Below, one piece after another: positions 1 through 6,029 of a stretch of 8,499 bases of DNA. Source of the DNA: an uncultured Oscillospiraceae bacterium (GTDB lineage: Bacteria; Bacillota; Clostridia; Oscillospirales; Oscillospiraceae). The position numbers and the translations under genes were made by a program. The stretch lies in contig CAJUOA010000120.1 of the NCBI GenBank assembly GCA_910587785.1, forward strand, positions 1 through 8,499, in the 5' to 3' direction. The notes beneath the pieces are model-generated. The model did no database searches. It was not told the DNA's origin and saw nothing but the letters and a program-made list of their open reading frames with translations. How positions within the stretch are numbered: position 1 is the first letter of the stretch; every line of letters starts with the position of its first letter.

Positions 1-2
1 TG

Positions 3-530
3 GGCATCGAGAGGCCCCGGGTGGCCCTGCTGAACATCGGCAGCGAGGACAGCAAGGGCGACCAGCTCCGCCGGGAGACCTATCAGGCTCTGCGGGAGGC
101 CGGGGACGGCGGGCATCTGAACTTCGTGGGCAACATGGAGGCCAAGGAGGCCGTCAAGGGCGGGTGCGACGTGCTGGTGGCCGACGGGTTCTCCGGTAAC
201 GTGATGCTCAAAACCATCGAGGGCGTGGGGTCCTTCATGGGCGGGGAGCTCAAGAGGATGTTCCTGGGGAGCCTCAAAACAAAGGTGGCGGCAGTGCTGG
301 TCAAGGACGGACTGCGCTCCTTCAAGGACCGGCTGAACCCGGACACCATCGGCGGCACGCCCTTCCTGGGACTGCAAAAGCCGGTCATCAAGGCCCACGG
401 CGCCAGCAGCGCGCGGGCCGTCGAGAACGCCGTCTATCAGGCCGCCGCCGCCGCGGAGGCGGATCTGGCCGGGGAGATCGAGGCCCATATCGGCCTCATG
501 AAACTCACCGGCCCGAAGGGAGAGAATTGA
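3..530 (+). CDS. plsX: Phosphate acyltransferase PlsX, C-terminal part (5' end outside the window)
   Basis: PlsX makes acyl-phosphate from acyl-ACP and inorganic phosphate, the first step of the PlsX/PlsY route to lysophosphatidic acid; it is a peripheral membrane enzyme. About 175 C-terminal residues are visible, starting GIERPRVALLNIGSEDSKGD, so the reading frame continues upstream and the start cannot be placed. Family hallmarks seen are VALLNIGSE, the DGFSGNVMLKTIEG segment, and NPDTIGGTPFLGLQKPVIKAHGAS near the end, which matches the usual GGxPxLGLxxxVIKAHG block. The stop is TGA at 528-530. The acyl-carrier protein gene lies 102 bp downstream, the common Firmicute arrangement (plsX-fabD-fabG-acpP or plsX-acpP); here the fab genes are not between them. 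No terminator is obvious in the gap, so read-through into acpP is possible in addition to acpP's own promoter. Confidence 0.95.
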   Translation, partial: GIERPRVALLNIGSEDSKGDQLRRETYQALREAGDGGHLNFVGNMEAKEAVKGGCDVLVADGFSGNVMLKTIEGVGSFMGGELKRMFLGSLKTKVAAVLVKDGLRSFKDRLNPDTIGGTPFLGLQKPVIKAHGASSARAVENAVYQAAAAAEADLAGEIEAHIGLMKLTGPKGEN

Positions 531-560
531 TCCCGGTTGAGGGAAAATCTTTCCTCCCTA

Positions 561-589
561 TTGACAGCATGGAAGAAAAGTTTTATCAT
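561..589 (+). promoter_or_regulatory. Sigma-A type promoter of acpP
   Basis: A perfect -35 box TTGACA (561-566) is followed after 17 bp by TATCAT (584-589), five of six matches to TATAAT. Transcription would begin near 596, giving a leader of about 36 nt that contains a small TCCCAA (599-604)/TTGGGA (613-618) hairpin ending at the ribosome binding site AAAGGAGG (618-625). A 5-bp inverted repeat, ATCAT (585-589) and ATGAT (595-599), overlaps the -10 box and the probable start site; it could be an operator half-site pair or chance. No FapR-like long palindrome was recognised. Confidence 0.8.
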
Positions 590-632
590 GCGATATGATC
601 CCAAAAATTCCCTTGGGAAAGGAGGATAGTGA

Positions 633-875
633 ATGCAGGACATTTTTGAACGGATGCAGAAGATCATCGCCGAGCAGTTCGCCGTGGACGCGGAGGAGAT
701 CACTGCGGAGACCAACTTTGAAGACGATCTGGGCGCCGACTCCGTGGACCTGGTGGAGCTCGTGATGAGCATGGAGGAGGAGTTCGAGATCGGCGAGGTG
801 CGCGAGGACGAGCTCAGCGGCCTGACCACCGTGGGCGACTGCGTCAACTACCTGACAAAGAAGCTGGATGCCTGA
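633..875 (+). CDS. acpP: Acyl carrier protein
   Basis: A small acidic 80-residue carrier that holds growing acyl chains on a 4'-phosphopantetheine arm for type II fatty acid synthesis in the cytosol, and donates acyl groups to PlsX. The attachment serine is Ser37 in the motif GADSVDLVEL (canonical form GxDSLDxVEL; Val replaces Leu after the serine). Helix I (residues 3-16), the acidic helix II after Ser37 (EEEFEI) and the C-terminal TVGDCVNYL helix fit a full-length ACP of normal size. The start ATG at 633 has the strong Shine-Dalgarno AAAGGAGG 7 nt upstream. A dedicated promoter at 561-589 and a hairpin with terminator character just after the stop suggest that much of its expression is as a short, abundant transcript, with some transcription continuing into rnc. 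Modification by holo-ACP synthase draws on coenzyme A, whose precursor pathway is represented by coaX further along. Confidence 0.97.
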   Translation: MQDIFERMQKIIAEQFAVDAEEITAETNFEDDLGADSVDLVELVMSMEEEFEIGEVREDELSGLTTVGDCVNYLTKKLDA

Positions 876-881
876 GTGCGT

Positions 882-934
882 AAAAGAGCCCCGCCGGGAC
901 GGCGCAGGGCGTGCCGCAGGCGGGGCTCTTTTCG
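882..934 (+). terminator. Long perfect hairpin between acpP and rnc (terminator, possibly also an rnc leader element)
   Basis: Left arm AAAAGAGCCCCGCC (882-895) pairs perfectly over 14 bp with GGCGGGGCTCTTTT (919-932). The 23-nt loop can form a second stem, CGGC (900-903) with GCCG (913-916), extended by G904-T912 and C905-G911. The GC-rich stem with flanking A and T runs is a possible intrinsic terminator in either direction, although only four T residues follow the stem. It begins 6 nt after the acpP stop and ends 37 nt before the rnc start, so transcripts reaching rnc from acpP must read through it. No independent rnc promoter is evident between 932 and 970. Confidence 0.75.
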
Positions 935-969
935 GTCATTTCAAGCTTTTCGGAAAGGAGAGATGCGAC

Positions 970-1638
970 ATGGAATCCCTGGAGAAAAAACTGCGCTACA
1001 GCTTTCGGAACCGGGAGCTCCTCAGCGAGGCCCTCAACCACAGCTCCTACGCCAACGAGCACCGGGGCGGGCTGGGGAGCAACGAGCGGCTGGAGTTCCT
1101 GGGGGACAGCGTGCTGGGGTTCGTAGCGGCGGAGTTCCTCTTCAAGACCTACCACGACCTGCCGGAGGGGGACCTGACGAGGATGCGGGCGTCCCTGGTG
1201 TGCGAGCAGAGCCTGTACGAGGTGGCCAAGGCCCTGGACCTGGGGCGGTACCTGAAGCTGGGCCGGGGCGAGGAGACCGGCGGCGGCCGGGAACGGCAGT
1301 CCATCCTGGCGGACGCCGTGGAGGCCCTCTTCGCGGCCATCTACCTGGACGGCGGCATCGAGGAGGTGCGCAGCGTCATCTGGCAGGTGCTCCTCAGCAA
1401 GGCCCCCGCCGCCGAGGAGCGCCGGGACTACAAGACCACCCTCCAGGAGGTGGTCCAGCGCAAGAGCGGACAGGTGCTCACCTACCACATGCTCAGTCAG
1501 AGCGGGCCGGACCACGACAAGACCTTCCTCTTCGATGTGCGCCTCAACGGCGCGTCCATCGGGCAGGGCGAGGGCCGCAGCAAAAAGGAGGCCGAGCAGG
1601 CCGCCGCCCGGGACGCCCTGGAGCGGATGAGCCGCTAG
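970..1638 (+). CDS. rnc: Ribonuclease III
   Basis: RNase III cleaves double-stranded RNA, processing rRNA precursors and some mRNA and antisense duplexes; it works as a cytosolic homodimer with Mg2+. The 222-residue protein is of normal family length. The catalytic domain carries the signature NERLEFLGDS at residues 38-47, with Glu42 and Asp46 as metal-binding residues, and the second acidic pair Asp115/Glu118 in ILADAVEALFAA. A double-stranded RNA-binding domain runs from about Asp153 (DYKTTLQEVVQ) to the C-terminus, with the GEGRSKKEAEQAAARDAL helix that contacts RNA. ATG 970 is chosen because AAAGGAG lies at 954-960, 9 nt upstream; a longer frame opening at 868 would overlap acpP and cross the hairpin. 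The usual Firmicute neighbours smc and ftsY do not follow. It is likely expressed by read-through from acpP. Confidence 0.96.
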   Translation: MESLEKKLRYSFRNRELLSEALNHSSYANEHRGGLGSNERLEFLGDSVLGFVAAEFLFKTYHDLPEGDLTRMRASLVCEQSLYEVAKALDLGRYLKLGRGEETGGGRERQSILADAVEALFAAIYLDGGIEEVRSVIWQVLLSKAPAAEERRDYKTTLQEVVQRKSGQVLTYHMLSQSGPDHDKTFLFDVRLNGASIGQGEGRSKKEAEQAAARDALERMSR

Positions 1639-1645
1639 AAGCCAT

Positions 1646-1710
1646 GTCATTCTGGACGGAGTGAAGGATCTCTCCCGATCCTCCGCTGCGTCCAGGATGA
1701 CAGTTTTTTT
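1646..1710 (+). repeat. Palindromic element/terminator after rnc, resembling a dispersed REP-like repeat
   Basis: The outer arms GTCATTCTGGACG (1646-1658) and CGTCCAGGATGAC (1689-1701) pair over 13 bp with one G-T wobble. Inside, AGGATC (1665-1670) pairs with GATCCT (1677-1682) around a TCTCCC loop, so the whole 56 nt folds into one long hairpin. A run of seven T residues (1704-1710) follows directly, so it can serve as the intrinsic terminator for rnc. The wording of the arms (TGTCAT-C/T-CTG-G-ACG...GAAGGATCT) is reminiscent of short palindromic repeats found in many copies in various bacterial genomes; that resemblance is from memory and copy number cannot be judged from one window. Confidence 0.7.
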
Positions 1711-1749
1711 GCTCGGAGGTAAAAAATCCCTTCGGAGGCAAAAAAACGG

Positions 1750-1778
1750 TGGAAAATCGCATACAGCTGTGCTATGAT
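1750..1778 (+). promoter_or_regulatory. Extended -10 promoter of the uppP-Nudix-ftsK unit
   Basis: TGGAAA (1750-1755, four of six matches to TTGACA) and TATGAT (1773-1778, five of six to TATAAT) are separated by 17 bp, and the -10 box is preceded by TGC, giving an extended -10 element. Transcription should start near 1785. This placement matters for uppP, because the upstream in-frame ATG at 1784 would lie at or before the transcript start. Confidence 0.7.
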
Positions 1779-1810
1779 AGGAAATGAAAACATGTGAAGG
1801 AGGCTCCATC

Positions 1811-2680
1811 GTGAATATTCTGAACGCACTGCTCCTGGGGATCGTCCAGGGGGTGGCGGAATTCCTGCCCATCTCCAGCTCCGGCCACCTCTCCATCGCC
1901 CAGAACCTGCTGGGCTGGGGCGTGGAGGGCGCGGATGATGTATTTTTCGACGTACTGCTCCACCTGGGCACCCTTGCGGCTGTCTTTGCCGCCTATTGGC
2001 CGGATATCCGGGAGATGGTGCTGGAGTTCTTCCAGATGGTCTCCGATCTCGCCTCCGGCCAGGTGCCGGAGAACGTCCCCCCTGCCCGGCGGCTGATATT
2101 GCTCATCATCGTGGGCACGCTGCCCCTCTTCCTGGTCCTGCCGGTGCGGCACTTCGTGGAGGGGCTCTACGGCAATACATACTTCGTGGGCATGGCCCTG
2201 CTGGTGACAGGGCTCCTGCTCTACGGCTGCGACAAGCTCCGCCGGGGCCGGAAGACCGCCAAGAACGCCACCGTTACCGACGCCCTCATCATCGGCGCGG
2301 GGCAGGCCATCGCCACCTGTCCGGGCATCTCCCGATCCGGCATGACCATCTGCGCCGGGTGCCTCTGCGGACTGGAGCGGCGCTTCGCGGTGCGCTTCGC
2401 GTTTCTGCTGTCCATCCCGGCGGTGCTGGGGGCCAACATCTTGCAGATCAAGGACGTGGCCGCCGCCGGCGTGGACTGGAAGCTCCTGCCCGCCTATCTG
2501 GTGGGCGTCGTGGTGGCCGCGGTGGCCGGGTACCTCTCTATCCGCCTGGTCCACATGGTGGCGGAGAAGGGCCGCTTCGGCGCGTTCGCCTACTACTGCC
2601 TGGGCGCGGGGGGGCTGACCATCCTCCTGACCGTCCTCAAGGCTCTGGACCTGCTCCCGTGGCTCAAGGCGGCGGTGTGA
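1811..2680 (+). CDS. uppP: Undecaprenyl-diphosphatase (UppP/BacA family)
   Basis: An integral membrane phosphatase that converts undecaprenyl pyrophosphate to undecaprenyl phosphate, recycling the lipid carrier for peptidoglycan and other envelope polymers; overproduction in this family gives bacitracin resistance. The 289-residue protein has the two family signatures: an N-terminal GIVQGVAEFLPISSSGHL block (Gln13, Glu17, Ser22-24, His26) and PGISRSGMT (171-179, with Arg175). Several hydrophobic helices follow, for example 95-113, 124-140 and the C-terminal stretches. The start is taken as GTG 1811: AAGGAGG at 1797-1803 sits 7 nt before it. The in-frame ATG at 1784 is rejected because it precedes this site and coincides with the predicted transcript start. 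The stop overlaps the Nudix start (TGATG at 2678-2682), so the two genes are probably translationally coupled. Confidence 0.96.
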   Translation: MNILNALLLGIVQGVAEFLPISSSGHLSIAQNLLGWGVEGADDVFFDVLLHLGTLAAVFAAYWPDIREMVLEFFQMVSDLASGQVPENVPPARRLILLIIVGTLPLFLVLPVRHFVEGLYGNTYFVGMALLVTGLLLYGCDKLRRGRKTAKNATVTDALIIGAGQAIATCPGISRSGMTICAGCLCGLERRFAVRFAFLLSIPAVLGANILQIKDVAAAGVDWKLLPAYLVGVVVAAVAGYLSIRLVHMVAEKGRFGAFAYYCLGAGGLTILLTVLKALDLLPWLKAAV

Positions 2681-3225
2681 TGGCGATGGAACGAGAGCTC
2701 TGGGACGCCTATGACCGGGCGGGGGACCTCCTGGGCTTCGACCTGGTCCGGGGGGAGCCCATCCCTGCGGGGGCCTTCCACCTGGTGGCGGAGGTCTACG
2801 CCGTCACCACGGACGGCCAGGTCCTCGTCACCCGGCGGCACCCGAAGAAGCCCTTCGGCGGCCTGTGGGAGGTCACCGGCGGGTCCGTCCTCAAGGGGGA
2901 GGGCCCGGTGGAGGGCGCTCTCAGGGAGCTGCGGGAGGAGACGGGCATCGCCGTCTCTCCGGTGGAACTGCGCCCCGTCTATGTGGATGTCCGCGACAAC
3001 CTGCGGGAGGGTCAGCCCTCCATCTATCACTGCTTCCTGACCGCCTTCGCCCCCCGGGAACAGGCCGTCCGCCTCCAGGAGGGGGAGACGGTGGACTGGA
3101 AGCTCCTTCCCTGGGAGGACTTCCGGCGCTTCGTGCTGACGGATGGATTTGTAGAGGCCGTCCGCCGCCGCTTCCTGAAACACCGGGAGGCCTTTGACCG
3201 GCTGATGGCGGAATGTTTTGGATAA
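2680..3225 (+). CDS. Nudix hydrolase of unknown substrate
   Basis: A 181-residue cytosolic hydrolase of the Nudix superfamily, which cleaves nucleoside-diphosphate-linked and related pyrophosphate compounds using Mg2+. The Nudix box GX5EX7REUXEEXGU is complete at residues 68-90: Gly68, Glu74, then REL (82-84), Glu86-Glu87, Gly89 and Ile90. The N-terminal part (LWDAYDRAGDLLGFDLVRGE, then HLVAEV and LVTRR) is arranged like the Nudix subfamily related to isopentenyl-diphosphate isomerase/YfcD, where an E/L-WDxYD opening precedes an RG-x-P-x-P-x-G-x-x-HL segment. The substrate cannot be named from sequence. It is read from ATG 2680 in the TGATG overlap with uppP; no separate ribosome binding site is needed, though ATG 2686 two codons later is a possible alternative. 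Its position behind a pyrophosphatase of isoprenoid lipids is suggestive of a housekeeping role in isoprenoid or nucleotide clean-up, but that is inference. Confidence 0.9.
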   Translation: MAMERELWDAYDRAGDLLGFDLVRGEPIPAGAFHLVAEVYAVTTDGQVLVTRRHPKKPFGGLWEVTGGSVLKGEGPVEGALRELREETGIAVSPVELRPVYVDVRDNLREGQPSIYHCFLTAFAPREQAVRLQEGETVDWKLLPWEDFRRFVLTDGFVEAVRRRFLKHREAFDRLMAECFG

Positions 3226-3238
3226 AGAGGGAGAGTCC

Positions 3239-5902
3239 ATGGCAACGACACAAAAGAAAACCTCGTCCAGGAGCAGGAGCGGCGGAAGCCGCTCCGCCTC
3301 CGGCGCAAAAAAAAGCGGCGGCAGCAGGAGCAGCGCCTCCCGCGCCGCCGTCCAGGCGCCCATCCGCCGGGAGGTGGGAGGCGTCTGCCTCCTCCTGCTG
3401 GCCCTGTGCGTGCTGGTCAGCTACTTCACCAGCGAGGGCTGGCTCATCGAGCTCTTCCCCAGGCTCCTGAAGGGGTGCCTCGGGGTGGGGTTCTATCTGG
3501 TGGTCCCCGCGCTCGCCGCCGCCAGCTGGGTGCTCTTCACCCACCGGGGACAGCCTGTGGGATTGCGGACCGCCGCCGCCCTGCTGGTGCCCTACCTCTT
3601 CGGCGGGCTCTGGCACATGCTCTTTTGCAGGGTGGACCTGGAGGACGCGGCGACACTCTTCCCCACGCTCTGGGAGACCGGGTACACCCTGGAATCCGGC
3701 GGCGTCCTCTCCGGGGCCACGGCCCACGGGTTCATGGCCGTGCTGGGCCGTCCGGCGTCGGTGATCGTATTCGTGGTGCTCATCGCCATTTTGCTCATGG
3801 CGGTGTCCCGGCTGACGCCGGAGGTCATTCTGGAGCTCTGGCGCTCCCGCCCGGACTACCGGGAGGAGGACTACTACGACGACGATTACGACACCCCTCC
3901 CCCGCCCCCCAAGCCCGCCAAGGCCAAGAGCGCGCCGAAAAAGCCCCCGGCCAAGGCCCGCTCCCCCATCGACATCCCCCTGGACGGCGAGTCCGACCGC
4001 CGCAGCGACCCCTGGACGCCGGAGAAGGCCGGAGCGCCCTCCCAGTTCTTCCAGCCCAGGGAGCAGGACCGCCTCACCCCGGCGGACCTCCTCCGGGAGG
4101 CCCACGCCGCCCCCCCGCCTGTGGAAGAGGAGCCCCCTGTGCCGGAGGCCCCCCCGGTCCGGGAGCCGGAGCCCATCCGCCGGCCTGAGCCCGAGGTCTT
4201 CGCGGCCCCCGAGCCGGAACCGGAGCCCGCGGCAGCTGTGGAGCCCCCTCCCCCGCCGCCTCCGCCTGCGGAGCCGAAGCGGAAAAAGAAGTCCGGCATC
4301 ACCGCCGACGACGTGGAGGAGGCCTCCGCCCAGGTGGCGGCGGAGATCGAGAGCGTCATGGCCGCGGGAGACGGCGAGTACTCCTACCCGCCGGTGTCCC
4401 TTCTGGAGCCGGGAAAGCCGGAGAACTTCATCGAGGCCGGGTCCGAGCTCCGCCTCAACGCCCAGCGCCTGGCGGACACCCTCCAGAGCTTCGGCGTCAG
4501 CGCCTCCGCCGGGGATGTGGTCCGGGGACCCGCCATCACCCGGTACGAGTTCATGCTGGACCAGGGGGTCAAGCTCAACAAGATCACGAACCTGGCCGAC
4601 GACATCGCCCTGGCCCTGGGGGCAAGCGGCGTGCGCATCGCCCCCATCCCCGACAAAATCTCCGTGGTGGGCATCGAGGTGCCCAACAAGGCCGTCTCCC
4701 CGGTGCTCATCCGGGACGTGATCGAGTCGCGGACCTTCAGCGAGCACCGCTCCGCCGTCTCCTTCGCCGTGGGCCGGGACATCGGCAACCAGGACATCGT
4801 GGGCGACATCGCCCGATTACCCCATGTGCTCATCGCCGGCACCACTGGCTCGGGCAAGTCGGTGTGCACCAACTCCCTCATCATCAGCCTCCTCTACAAG
4901 TCCAGCCCTGAGGACGTCCGATTCATCATGGTGGACCCGAAGATGGTGGAGCTTGCCCCCTACAACGGCATTCCACACCTGCTCATCCCCGTGGTCACGG
5001 ACCCGAAGAAGGCCGCCGGGGCCCTCCAGTGGGCGGTGTTCGAGATGATGAAGCGCTACAAGACCTTCGCCGAGCTGGGGGCCAAGAAGCTGGAGGAGTA
5101 CAACGCTATCGCCGCCAAGCGGGAGGACATCCCCCACATGCCGTCGGTGGTGGTGGTCATCGACGAGCTGGCGGACCTGATGCTGGTGGCGGCCAAGGAG
5201 GTGGAGGAGTCCATCTGCCGGGTGGCCCAGATGGGCCGCGCCGCCGGGATGCACCTGGTCATCGCCACCCAGAGCCCCCGTGCCGATGTCATCACCGGCC
5301 TCATGAAGGCCAACATCCCCAGCCGCATCGCCTTTGCGGTGGCCTCCGGCCTGGAGTCCCGGATCATCCTGGACGACATGGGCGCGGAGAAGCTGGTGGG
5401 CCGGGGCGACATGCTCTACGCCCCCCTGGGCAGCGGCAAGCCCATCCGGGTCCAGGGCTGCTTCATCACCCCGGAGGAGATCGACCGGGTGGTCCGCTTC
5501 GTCAAGTCCACCGGCGAGGCCCAGTACTCCGACGAGGTCATGCGGAAGATCGAGGAGTCGGTCCAGGAGAAGGACAAGAAGGGCGGCGGCGCTTCCGCCG
5601 AGGCCCCCGCGCCCTCCGACGAGACCGACGAGCTCCTCCCCGCCGCCGTGGACGTCATCCTTGAGACCGGACAGGCCTCCGTGTCCATGCTCCAGCGGCG
5701 GCTGAAGCTGGGCTACTCCCGGGCCGCAAGGCTCGTCGACCAGATGGAGGAGCGGGGGTATGTAGGCCCCTTCGAGGGCTCCAAGCCCCGGCAGCTGCTC
5801 ATCACCAAGGCCAAGTGGCAGGAGATCCAGATGGGCTCCTCCCCCGCCCCGGAGGACGGCGAGGACGCGCCCGAAGAGGACGTGCTCTGGGACGAGGAAT
5901 GA
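3239..5902 (+). CDS. ftsK: DNA translocase FtsK/SpoIIIE
   Basis: A membrane-anchored, hexameric ATP-driven pump that moves chromosomal DNA through the closing division or sporulation septum. The 887-residue protein begins with a Ser/Arg/Lys-rich tail (1-45), then four membrane segments near 46-63, 79-100, 110-129 and 172-190. A low-complexity linker (about 200-375) carries an acidic DYYDDDYD stretch, Pro/Lys-rich and EPEPEP runs, and eight consecutive prolines (336-343). The motor starts near 381: Walker A GTTGSGKS (534-541), Walker B VVVVIDE with Asp642-Glu643. A C-terminal winged-helix gamma domain (about 797-865, with LKLGYSRAARLVDQMEERGY and GSKPRQLL) reads the polarity sequence on DNA. 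It is longer than B. subtilis SpoIIIE (787 residues), mainly through the linker. ATG 3239 is preferred, with GAGGGAG at 3227-3233; TTG 3218, overlapping the Nudix gene, is possible. Whether it serves division, sporulation or both cannot be decided here. Confidence 0.96.
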   Translation: MATTQKKTSSRSRSGGSRSASGAKKSGGSRSSASRAAVQAPIRREVGGVCLLLLALCVLVSYFTSEGWLIELFPRLLKGCLGVGFYLVVPALAAASWVLFTHRGQPVGLRTAAALLVPYLFGGLWHMLFCRVDLEDAATLFPTLWETGYTLESGGVLSGATAHGFMAVLGRPASVIVFVVLIAILLMAVSRLTPEVILELWRSRPDYREEDYYDDDYDTPPPPPKPAKAKSAPKKPPAKARSPIDIPLDGESDRRSDPWTPEKAGAPSQFFQPREQDRLTPADLLREAHAAPPPVEEEPPVPEAPPVREPEPIRRPEPEVFAAPEPEPEPAAAVEPPPPPPPPAEPKRKKKSGITADDVEEASAQVAAEIESVMAAGDGEYSYPPVSLLEPGKPENFIEAGSELRLNAQRLADTLQSFGVSASAGDVVRGPAITRYEFMLDQGVKLNKITNLADDIALALGASGVRIAPIPDKISVVGIEVPNKAVSPVLIRDVIESRTFSEHRSAVSFAVGRDIGNQDIVGDIARLPHVLIAGTTGSGKSVCTNSLIISLLYKSSPEDVRFIMVDPKMVELAPYNGIPHLLIPVVTDPKKAAGALQWAVFEMMKRYKTFAELGAKKLEEYNAIAAKREDIPHMPSVVVVIDELADLMLVAAKEVEESICRVAQMGRAAGMHLVIATQSPRADVITGLMKANIPSRIAFAVASGLESRIILDDMGAEKLVGRGDMLYAPLGSGKPIRVQGCFITPEEIDRVVRFVKSTGEAQYSDEVMRKIEESVQEKDKKGGGASAEAPAPSDETDELLPAAVDVILETGQASVSMLQRRLKLGYSRAARLVDQMEERGYVGPFEGSKPRQLLITKAKWQEIQMGSSPAPEDGEDAPEEDVLWDEE

Positions 5903-5917
5903 TCGACCGGACACTTT

Positions 5918-5955
5918 GCAGGGACGCGCGTTCTGCGTCCCTGCTTTTTTATTTT
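5918..5955 (+). terminator. Intrinsic terminator of the uppP-Nudix-ftsK unit
   Basis: GCAGGGACGC (5918-5927) pairs perfectly with GCGTCCCTGC (5935-5944) around a 7-nt loop, followed immediately by TTTTTTATTTT (5945-5955). This is a textbook rho-independent terminator 16 nt after the ftsK stop codon. Confidence 0.93.
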
Positions 5956-5971
5956 GGCTCGCGCTCCCCTC

Positions 5972-6000
5972 TTGCCAACAGGGCGCGGGTGTGGTATACT
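5972..6000 (+). promoter_or_regulatory. Sigma-A type promoter of coaX
   Basis: TTGCCA (5972-5977, five of six to TTGACA) and TATACT (5995-6000, five of six to TATAAT) are spaced by 17 bp, and TGG before the -10 box adds an extended -10 element. Transcription should start near 6007, leaving a short leader of about 23 nt before coaX. It lies directly after the ftsK terminator, so coaX is an independent unit. Confidence 0.85.
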
Positions 6001-6029
6001 GACCGGCGAAAATAGAAAGGGGGACGGCT

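Noticed and set aside
531..632. FapR operator before acpP
   Set aside because: The long FapR palindrome was not found; only a weak 5-bp dyad is present.
868..969. Upstream ATG 868 as the rnc start
   Set aside because: It would overlap the acpP end and translate through the hairpin with no family-like residues; ATG 970 has a ribosome binding site and gives normal length.
1784..1810. ATG 1784 as the uppP start
   Set aside because: It lies at the predicted transcript start and ahead of the AAGGAGG site that serves GTG 1811; the extra nine residues are not family-like.
844..1971. 375-codon open frame on the minus strand
   Set aside because: Antisense to rnc and the start of uppP, spanning hairpins and a promoter; composition is typical of a GC-rich shadow.
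1996..2679. Long in-frame extension upstream of the Nudix gene
   Set aside because: It overlaps uppP in another frame with low-complexity Gly/Arg/Pro sequence; the Nudix start at the TGATG overlap explains the gene fully.
2921..4747. 608-codon open frame on the minus strand
   Set aside because: It is antisense to the Nudix gene and ftsK, is rich in Gly/Arg/His/Leu as expected for the complement of GC-rich codons, and shows no domain; ftsK on the + strand has all family motifs.
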